Shown here: piece by piece, positions 1 to 4,939 of the stretch
Numbering within the stretch: position 1 is the first letter of the stretch
How the letters are laid out: every line of letters begins with the position of its first letter
Source: CAYSWS01 sp964434935
GTDB lineage: Bacteria > Patescibacteriota > WWE3 > UBA101185 > UBA10185
NCBI GenBank assembly: GCA_964434935.1
Contig: CAYSWS010000024.1
Span: forward strand, 1 to 6,591
DNA: 6,591 nucleotides
Direction of reading: 5' to 3'
The notes under the pieces: generated by a model
The model's database searches: none
The model's input: only the letters and a program-made list of their open reading frames with translations
Told to the model about the DNA's origin: nothing
Translations under genes and position numbers: made by a program

Positions 1-423
1 GATGAGTTCAAGCTGGTAGCCGCCGATAAAGATCTACAAGTTGTTTTTATCCCGCCACTATACTCAATTCCCATGGTTAGCGCAGATATATCAAAACTGC
101 ACATTGTGCTGCAAAATCTTATAGAAAATGCCATAAAGTATACAAAAGAGGGCAAAATTGAGGTCATCTTAACGCACACAGATGGGCAGGTTCAGGTGTC
201 CGTCAAAGATACCGGCCGGGGCATCCCACAGGAATACATTGATAACCTGTTCTCAAAGTTTTACCGGGTGAAAAAAGCTCTGGAGATGGATTACGGCATG
301 GGTTTAGGGCTTTATATCAGCAAAAAGATCATTGACGCGCACAACGGCAAGATCTGGGTGGAAAGTGATCCTGAGAACGGCTCTACTTTCTATTTCACTT
401 TGCCGGTGGTCGAAGAAGAATAG
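1..423 (+). CDS. Sensor histidine kinase, C-terminal catalytic (HATPase_c) part, 5' end outside window
   Basis: The reading frame is open from the first base, so this is the last 140 residues of a larger protein; the ATG at 73 is internal. The visible part is the ATP-binding domain of a two-component histidine kinase, which phosphorylates a histidine in its upstream dimerization domain and passes the phosphate to a response regulator. Seen directly: an N box (NLIENAIKYT, residues 39-48, key Asn43), a G1 box (DTGRGIP, 70-76), an F-box-like segment (LFSKFYRV), and a G2 box (GMGLGL, 99-104), then the usual ending GSTFYFTLPV. All nucleotide-binding motifs are intact. The phospho-acceptor His and any sensor or membrane part lie upstream. 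The protein ends within about ten residues of the domain, so no receiver domain follows. The signal sensed cannot be told. Both visible arginines use CGG, unlike the genes downstream of the tRNA. Confidence 0.94.
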   Translation, partial: DEFKLVAADKDLQVVFIPPLYSIPMVSADISKLHIVLQNLIENAIKYTKEGKIEVILTHTDGQVQVSVKDTGRGIPQEYIDNLFSKFYRVKKALEMDYGMGLGLYISKKIIDAHNGKIWVESDPENGSTFYFTLPVVEEE

Positions 424-424
424 T

Positions 425-452
425 TTGATAAAATCGGCTTTTTTAGTATAAT
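425..452 (+). promoter_or_regulatory. Sigma70-type promoter for tRNA-Lys
   Basis: The -35 box TTGATA (425-430) differs from TTGACA at one base. It is followed by a 16-base spacer and a perfect -10 box TATAAT (447-452). The predicted start is near 459, about 16 bases before the mature tRNA 5' end. The -35 box begins two bases after the kinase stop codon, so the tRNA has its own promoter instead of relying on the kinase transcript. The call rests on the sequence match alone. Confidence 0.75.
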
Positions 453-474
453 TTCAAGGTTATCGACTACTTAT

Positions 475-549
475 GGGGGCGTAGCTCAGTGGTAGAGCAC
501 CTGGCTTTTAACCAGGGTGTCGAGGGTTCGATCCCCTCCGCCCTCACCA
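475..549 (+). tRNA. trnK: tRNA-Lys (anticodon UUU), CCA encoded
   Basis: A full cloverleaf folds. The acceptor stem pairs 475-481 with 539-545, including one G-U pair. The D stem is GCTC/GAGC (484-487, 495-498). The anticodon stem is CCTGG/CCAGG (500-504, 512-516) around the loop CTTTTAA, which gives anticodon TTT (508-510 within loop 505-511 read as positions 34-36 at 507-509). The variable loop is GTGTC, and the T stem GAGGG/CCCTC encloses TTCGATC. The discriminator is A546, and CCA (547-549) is encoded in the DNA. Anticodon UUU reads AAA and AAG lysine codons, and its U34 is a typical target of wobble-uridine modification, including by Elp3-type enzymes, one of which is encoded on the other strand here. 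No terminator is evident before the next gene, so transcription may run into it. Confidence 0.97.
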
Positions 550-604
550 TATTACATCGTCCGCAGAAATAGAAAATTAAACTCCTTGATGTTAAAGTTA
601 AATA

Positions 605-2896
605 ATGAAAGAAGGCTCTGAAAATGGTGCTAACCACCTGCCTGAGTGGTTAAGCGAACCAGGAGAAACTGAAGAGGTAAAAACAGGAGAAAAGAAGGAA
701 ACCAAACTACCTGAAGGCATCACCTACGTAGACGGGGGAACTTTTGAAGCTTGGTTCGCCCCCGGCATGAGCATATCACCAAAAACAGAAACCTTTCCAT
801 ATAGAGAAGGGGTTCCCCTGCTAGCAGAAAAATACAAAGATCTTTTTGATGAGTGGCAGGAGGCACAAAAAAAGGAAGTGGAATTTACACAGCGCGGTCT
901 TGGCCTAACTCTTGGTAGATTGGGACATGTAAAGCAATTAGAAACATTTTCAGCTGAGTTTCTGTACAAGTCACTTCAGGCTGCCAGAGGAAAATCTGTG
1001 AGTATGCCTAGCTACATTGATGTCAGAGATCGTGTTCTTGATATTGTCGATGAGGCAAAAGTTACCTTGCAAAAAGACAGGAAAAATTATGCTAAAGGCA
1101 TAATAGAAACAACCAAAGTAAGCTTAAGAAATATTGAGTTTGTCGCAGGTGAAGACGGCTCTCCTGTTATGGAGTGTGAATACGCCCGCGTTCCTTACAC
1201 GGCTTATCAGGTAATAAGAGACCCTGATCTACCACAGGAGGTGCTTGATTTGGCCAATCCTACAGCCACAGCGATAATAATAAGAACGGCAGAAAGACCG
1301 GATGAGCCGCCGTCGCTGGCAATTCAGGTACGGTCAAAATACAACAGGCTGTATGCAAAAGCTCCCGGTGCCAGTGCCGCAGGTATGTGGGATGCAAGAA
1401 AAGAATCCGGTAAAACCGTACTGCCAACAATTGAAGAGGCAATGTCTAACGCAACAAAAGAAATGGCCGAAGAGGTAGGCCTGACTCCTGAGCATATAGA
1501 AAAAATAGGGGCTACGGGATTCACTATCGATAAAAGGTCGTATCATTCAGAATTAACTTTTTTGGCTGATCTAAATGTTAGTGCTAAGGAAATGATAAAT
1601 ATTTCTAAAGCTGCAGATATAGAATCTGGACAATTTTATGGTTTCGATTTTTCTGAATCTTGGGTGTTTGTAAGATCAGACCTGGAAAGCTTGGAGAAGT
1701 TCTTAACTCAGGCAAGGCTACATACTCCTTCAACGCACGCTGCCGCTATCATGGCCGTGGCAGTAGCTACAAAAAGAGAGCAACTAATGGACGACGGTTT
1801 AGAAAACGGCGAGGTTAGTAGGCAAATGACAGAGTACGTTAATGGATTACAGACAAGAGTAAAGGAAAATTATAAAAAAGTAGACAACATTGTGAAGGAT
1901 CATTGGCAAGAAAAGATTCGTCTTGACTCCAAGCTGACACCAAAAAATCCCAATGGATATGATCCGGAACTTCCTCCGGAAGCGCAGGGGCTGCCTTCGG
2001 TCAATGAGGAGTTAAAGCACCTAGGTTTGATCACTATAGACATGGAAAAAACTACTAGGGAGTTTGATTACCCGAAAGAACCAAAATACGCCTGGATGAT
2101 GGACGTAGATGGAGTAATAACCGATCCCAGTGAAAAAACTGCCGATCCTGAAGTTATAAGGGGAATGATCGGTAAGCTGTCCACCGGAGAGCCGGTTGTT
2201 CTAAATACAGGCAGGTCTTTGGAATTTGTGAAAGAGAGTGTATTAAAAATTATTGAAGAACAAATTCCTGATAAGAAAATGCTGAGGGGCGTCTGCATTG
2301 TGGGAGAAAAAGGAGGTTCCTATGGTTTTTATAACGATGAGGGAAGTTGGGAAGAACACATCAATGAAAGCTTGAAAGGTATAGGATTCGAGTTGATACA
2401 GGACGAGGCTAGAAGTATATGTGAAGAAAGTGACGGTTTTTTAATTTTCGACGACACAAAGCAGACCATGGTAACACTAGAAATGAGAGATGGAGGCAAC
2501 TTGGAAGATTTTGCAAAAGTCCAAGGAAGCTATGTAGAAAGATTAAAAGCAAGGCTGCGTGATCTGGGTATGGAAAAGTCGCATTTGGTTGACCCCTCAA
2601 CTATAGCCATTGACATTCAAAGTACAGCTCTTGGGGGTAAGGCGGATGCCGCTAGATTATTATCTGATCTGCTGGAACAAAAGGGTATTAACCCTAAAGA
2701 ATTTATCTGCCTTGGAGATAGTTCTTCTGATACGGAGATGCGTCGAGGTCTGGAAGAAAATGGGATATTTGCCAAGTACGTAGATGTGGGAAAAGCTGAA
2801 CTAACAAGAGAGGGCGGTTTGATGACCATTCATACGGAAGAAAAATACACCAGCGGTGCCGCTGGTGTGTTAACATCTAACCCAACCTTGCTGTGA
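605..2896 (+). CDS. Nudix-like / HAD-family phosphatase fusion protein
   Basis: The protein has 763 residues and appears soluble, with no signal peptide or membrane segment. Residues 1-40 are charged, Glu/Lys-rich and probably disordered; 60-215 are mostly helical and not recognised. Residues about 218-395 resemble a Nudix hydrolase: the core K285-E-M-A-E-E-V-G-L293 matches the REUXEEXGU half of the Nudix box with Lys for Arg, and E277 sits at the expected distance, but the leading Gly (G269) is two residues too far away. A helical, Pro-containing linker follows. Residues about 496-755 form a HAD phosphatase: motif I D500-V-D502-G-V-I-T, motif II T535 (LNTGRS), motif III K679 and motif IV G704-D705-S-S-S-D709. 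The 140-residue insert between motifs II and III fits a C2 cap, as in sugar-phosphate phosphatases of the Cof/TPP/SPP type. All HAD catalytic residues are present. An in-frame TAA at 599-601 makes ATG 605 the first possible start; no Shine-Dalgarno is visible. The substrate is unknown. AGA/AGG encode 26 of 34 arginines. Confidence 0.9.
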   Translation: MKEGSENGANHLPEWLSEPGETEEVKTGEKKETKLPEGITYVDGGTFEAWFAPGMSISPKTETFPYREGVPLLAEKYKDLFDEWQEAQKKEVEFTQRGLGLTLGRLGHVKQLETFSAEFLYKSLQAARGKSVSMPSYIDVRDRVLDIVDEAKVTLQKDRKNYAKGIIETTKVSLRNIEFVAGEDGSPVMECEYARVPYTAYQVIRDPDLPQEVLDLANPTATAIIIRTAERPDEPPSLAIQVRSKYNRLYAKAPGASAAGMWDARKESGKTVLPTIEEAMSNATKEMAEEVGLTPEHIEKIGATGFTIDKRSYHSELTFLADLNVSAKEMINISKAADIESGQFYGFDFSESWVFVRSDLESLEKFLTQARLHTPSTHAAAIMAVAVATKREQLMDDGLENGEVSRQMTEYVNGLQTRVKENYKKVDNIVKDHWQEKIRLDSKLTPKNPNGYDPELPPEAQGLPSVNEELKHLGLITIDMEKTTREFDYPKEPKYAWMMDVDGVITDPSEKTADPEVIRGMIGKLSTGEPVVLNTGRSLEFVKESVLKIIEEQIPDKKMLRGVCIVGEKGGSYGFYNDEGSWEEHINESLKGIGFELIQDEARSICEESDGFLIFDDTKQTMVTLEMRDGGNLEDFAKVQGSYVERLKARLRDLGMEKSHLVDPSTIAIDIQSTALGGKADAARLLSDLLEQKGINPKEFICLGDSSSDTEMRRGLEENGIFAKYVDVGKAELTREGGLMTIHTEEKYTSGAAGVLTSNPTLL
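2844..2871 (-). terminator. Perfect inverted repeat, possible minus-strand terminator inside the fusion gene
   Basis: A perfect 10-bp inverted repeat (2847-2856 with 2859-2868, two bases apart; a folded stem of about 9 bp with a 4-base loop) lies in the last codons of the Nudix-HAD gene. A T-G and two A-T pairs can extend its base. Read on the minus strand it is followed by TATTTTTCTTCC, the layout of an intrinsic terminator. On the plus strand no T tract follows. It could stop minus-strand transcripts that run past the SerK-like gene and antisense through the peptidase gene. It may instead be a chance effect of coding sequence. Confidence 0.4.
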
Positions 2897-2907
2897 TGCA
2901 GATTCAA

Positions 2908-2936
2908 TAGACATTCATTTCCCTTGCTTATATAAT
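2908..2936 (+). promoter_or_regulatory. Sigma70-type promoter for the M50-like peptidase gene
   Basis: The -35 box TAGACA (2908-2913) differs from TTGACA at one base. A 17-base spacer and a perfect -10 TATAAT (2931-2936) follow, with a predicted start near 2943. It lies wholly within the 79-base gap between the fusion gene and the peptidase gene, so the peptidase can be expressed on its own. The leader would be about 33 bases and includes the ribosome binding site. Confidence 0.72.
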
Positions 2937-2962
2937 CTTTCCAACTTTGAAAACTAAATAAC

Positions 2963-2968
2963 AGGAGG
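2963..2968 (+). promoter_or_regulatory. Strong Shine-Dalgarno (AGGAGG) for the peptidase gene
   Basis: A full AGGAGG stands seven bases before ATG 2976 and fixes that start. It is the only strong ribosome binding site visible in the window; the fusion, Nudix and SerK-like genes have none at the expected spacing. Confidence 0.88.
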
Positions 2969-2975
2969 ATTAACA

Positions 2976-3623
2976 ATGGATAAAGTACTGAAACTGATAG
3001 GCTCATTGTTTTTTACTATTCCTATACTTTTTTACTACAGTAACGTGGACCTTTATTTGATAATATTGCTGTCAGTCTCTTTTCACGAACTGGGACATGC
3101 TTCGGTTACACTTTATCTTGGGCATCCATTTGATCTAATATTCCTGCCTATTGGAGGAAAAATAAAACTTCTGGGAAAGGTAAACAAGATCAGGAATATC
3201 GATAAACTACTTTTTACTCTAATGGGCCCATACTTCACATGGATTCTCGTTGTAGCAGCCTTCCTAGCTCTAAGAGCCGGATTCTCAACACAAATTAGCT
3301 CTCAGATCTTAGTAGTGAACATGTTTCTTTTAATTTATAATATGGCACCAATTAAGGTGACGGACGGAGCCGTGGTCCTAAATATATGTTCCGATTTCAT
3401 CTTAGATCGTGCTACGAGGCATGGGGTGGTAAGAGAAAAGACCGAGGTAAGAATTATATCTTGGTCGATTTCTCTCATCATTCTTCTACTAACAGTAAAT
3501 ATGCTTGTTTCCGTGTATTTCAACATGCTCACATTTGAATGTAGCTTGTTAAACCAAGGCTTTCAAAGCTTGCTGAGATCAGACCTCCTATTCAGACTAT
3601 CCGGACTGGATCCGTTCAACTAA
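2976..3623 (+). CDS. Small M50 / site-2-protease-like membrane metallopeptidase
   Basis: The 215-residue hydrophobic protein carries a zinc-protease signature inside a membrane helix: H37-E38-L-G-H41, with H37 and H41 as zinc ligands and E38 as the catalytic base. The second M50 motif, N122-x2-P125-x4-D130-G131, supplies the third ligand Asp130. Likely membrane segments are at about 4-22, 25-47 (with HELGH), 76-98, 107-127 (just before the Asp motif) and 158-182. This order is that of site-2 proteases, which cut substrates within the membrane and often activate transcription or sporulation factors. It is short and has no room for a PDZ or CBS domain, so it is a minimal core form. No anti-sigma factor or other obvious substrate is encoded nearby. 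It has its own promoter and strong ribosome binding site, so it need not depend on the upstream fusion gene. Seven of eight arginines are AGA/AGG. Family assignment is firm from the two motifs; the substrate is unknown. Confidence 0.87.
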   Translation: MDKVLKLIGSLFFTIPILFYYSNVDLYLIILLSVSFHELGHASVTLYLGHPFDLIFLPIGGKIKLLGKVNKIRNIDKLLFTLMGPYFTWILVVAAFLALRAGFSTQISSQILVVNMFLLIYNMAPIKVTDGAVVLNICSDFILDRATRHGVVREKTEVRIISWSISLIILLLTVNMLVSVYFNMLTFECSLLNQGFQSLLRSDLLFRLSGLDPFN

Positions 3624-3669
3624 GGACTAGAGGCGCAAACCTCAAAGCTTAAAAAGCTGTCCTTTTTTT
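3622..3669 (+). terminator. Branched hairpin with T tract between convergent genes
   Basis: The outer stem AAGGAC (3622-3627) pairs with GTCCTT (3659-3664). It encloses two small hairpins: GAGG/CCTC (3630-3633, 3640-3643) and AGCTT/AAGCT (3646-3650, 3654-3658, loop AAA). A run of seven T (3663-3669) follows, as expected for an intrinsic terminator of the plus-strand peptidase gene. The outer stem starts inside the peptidase stop codon, and the T tract overlaps the stop codon of the convergent SerK-like gene. On the minus strand no T tract follows the structure, so it should act mainly in one direction. The three-way shape is less usual than a single hairpin. Confidence 0.55.
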
Positions 3670-4480
3670 ACTCCACCACGTAAATGGATTCTTCGTAAAA
3701 TCTTAATTTTAAGTCTTCCACGAATTTCTTGAAAAAACGTTCTTTTTCTTTTACAGGTACGCTCTTTTTTAGCATTTCAATGGGATAGTTTATTCTTAGA
3801 ACTCGTTCGTTGATCAAGTGTCTGGTAACTCCCGTGGGTAAGGTGATGCCTTTTTCCAAAAGTCCGTAGATCTCATGACCGGAAAAAGCCGGAAATAGTA
3901 GAGCTACATTATTGTCTTTATGTTTTTGAAAAAACAAAGCTAGGGCATTTCTACTCTCAACAGTTACGGTGTTATCTCTGATTATGGATTCTTCGTAAAG
4001 TTTTACAACTTTTCTCATCAACTTAACCCTTTTTATCAGATCCGATTGTGTGTATATGCTGAGCCCACTGCCGTCTCTAAAGATGATGGTGGCTGAGGCC
4101 ATGGGATGTCCCGTCAAGGTAACACCCAGACCAAGTTTGAATTTTTCAATTTTAGCGCCCGGGATCCTGCTTAGTTTTTTAACAAAATCTTCCTTATTTA
4201 CCTTGGATACATGTGTCCAAGATTTTATGTTCACCTGAGATGTATCTTGATAATCAACCATCTGCACAACCACATGGCTGCATCCAAGAAGCTTTAATAT
4301 TGATATTCTGTTAGCGCCGTCTATCTGCATGAGACCTTTACCCAACCCCAAGGCAACTATAGGAGGATCTTTGAGAATCATACTCTCTTTAAAGGCGTTA
4401 ATAAGCCCCCCTATCCTGGATAGATCAGCTTCTTCTTGTAGTTTAATTTTGCTAATTGGTACTAGTCTAAGATCCGGCAT
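3668..4480 (-). CDS. ParB/Srx-fold protein of the SbnI/SerK (free serine kinase) family
   Basis: This 270-residue protein begins with a ParB/sulfiredoxin-type fold. Visible are a leading L14-Q-E-E-A-D-x-x-R22 segment, a K37-D-P-P-I-V strand and I53-D-G-A-N-R58, which matches the DG(T/H)HR phosphate-binding signature of SerK and SbnI, followed by the helix and V75-D-Y. Other traits I associate with this family are W88 after the ParB core, a FPAFS stretch (196-200), and LPTGVTRHLI (214-223) with RVLRINYP (226-233). Characterised members phosphorylate free L-serine to O-phosphoserine (archaeal SerK with ADP, staphylococcal SbnI with ATP); E16 or E17 may be the catalytic glutamate. The usual His of the signature is Asn57 here, so activity is uncertain. 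It is the last gene of the minus operon, 30 bases after the Nudix gene. An in-frame stop lies just upstream (4484-4486), which supports ATG 4480, though no Shine-Dalgarno is seen. Alternative: a non-kinase ParB-like regulator. Confidence 0.68.
   Translation of the reverse strand: MPDLRLVPISKIKLQEEADLSRIGGLINAFKESMILKDPPIVALGLGKGLMQIDGANRISILKLLGCSHVVVQMVDYQDTSQVNIKSWTHVSKVNKEDFVKKLSRIPGAKIEKFKLGLGVTLTGHPMASATIIFRDGSGLSIYTQSDLIKRVKLMRKVVKLYEESIIRDNTVTVESRNALALFFQKHKDNNVALLFPAFSGHEIYGLLEKGITLPTGVTRHLINERVLRINYPIEMLKKSVPVKEKERFFKKFVEDLKLRFYEESIYVVE
3684..3999. repeat. 16-base direct repeat inside the SerK-like gene
   Basis: An identical 16-base word occurs at 3684-3699 and 3984-3999, exactly 300 bases apart and in frame. 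It encodes YEESI at residues 162-166 and 262-266 of the SerK-like protein. The flanking bases differ, so any duplication is short or old. Confidence 0.6.
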
Positions 4481-4510
4481 AGTCTAATGAGTTTATAAAT
4501 TAAAGTCTTT

Positions 4511-4930
4511 CTATTCAAGTAAATCCTTAAGATAATGCTTTGCCCAAGGAGTAAGATCCAATCTTCTTATCTCTTCTTTTCCCGCATAGTGCATATTTAG
4601 CATTTCCTTTGGTTGGAATTCACCTGAAACTTTTACTTTATAACATATACCTATCCCGGGAATGCCGTTTTGACTCTCAGGATCATGTCCAAAATTATGA
4701 TGAATAGTAAATAATTCAAGTTTCTCAACATCGTACCCTGTCTCTTCTTTAATTTCTCGAATAATACATTCTTCAGGAGCTTCATCAGGCTCAAGCTTAC
4801 CCCCGGGCATATCCCACTTCAGTGGATAAGGTTTGTGCGGCAAGTCAGGCTGTTGTCCTATTAATATCTCACCTTTTTCGTTCTCAATGTAAGCTATGAC
4901 AAAGGGCAGCACCAAATAGAACTTTTTCAT
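4511..4930 (-). CDS. Nudix hydrolase (MutT-like)
   Basis: A 139-residue single-domain Nudix hydrolase, the usual length for the family. The Nudix box is complete: G44-x5-E50-x7-R58-E59-I60-x-E62-E63-x-G65, with Tyr66 in the final hydrophobic place. E59, E62 and E63 should bind the metal. The preceding strand (FVIAYIENEKGEILIGQQ) and WDMPGGKLEPDE are typical of MutT-like enzymes, which hydrolyse a nucleoside diphosphate linked to another moiety, releasing NMP and P-X. The sequence does not show whether it acts on oxidised nucleotides, nucleotide sugars or another substrate. The gene starts 9 bases after the Elp3 stop codon and ends 30 bases before the SerK-like gene, so the three are very likely one transcript. 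No Shine-Dalgarno precedes ATG 4930; translation may be coupled to Elp3. This canonical box contrasts with the degenerate one in the fusion protein at 605-2896, and the two do not look like recent copies. Confidence 0.94.
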   Translation of the reverse strand: MKKFYLVLPFVIAYIENEKGEILIGQQPDLPHKPYPLKWDMPGGKLEPDEAPEECIIREIKEETGYDVEKLELFTIHHNFGHDPESQNGIPGIGICYKVKVSGEFQPKEMLNMHYAGKEEIRRLDLTPWAKHYLKDLLE

Positions 4931-4939
4931 GAAATTAGT

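Noticed and set aside
73..75. ATG as the start of the histidine kinase
   Set aside because: The frame is open to base 1 and the residues before it fit the start of a HATPase domain; an isolated domain beginning here would lack the phospho-acceptor part.
430..444. Possible terminator after the histidine kinase (AAAA, short loop, T run)
   Set aside because: Only four A-T pairs can form around the loop, too weak for an intrinsic terminator; the stretch is better explained as the promoter spacer.
527..549. tRNA 3' end as an attachment site for an integrated element
   Set aside because: No second copy of the tRNA 3' end is visible in the window and no integrase gene is present.
552..580. Possible promoter TTACAT with AATTAA before the fusion gene
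   Set aside because: The -10 match is poor and the spacing was chosen to fit; it is not better than chance.
724..2829. Several minus-strand open frames of 60-81 codons within the Nudix-HAD gene
   Set aside because: They lack recognisable domains and start signals and lie entirely inside a well-supported gene; they are reading-frame shadows.
605..4930. The two Nudix proteins as recent duplicates
   Set aside because: Beyond the short Nudix core they share no evident similarity; box spacing and flanking sequences differ.
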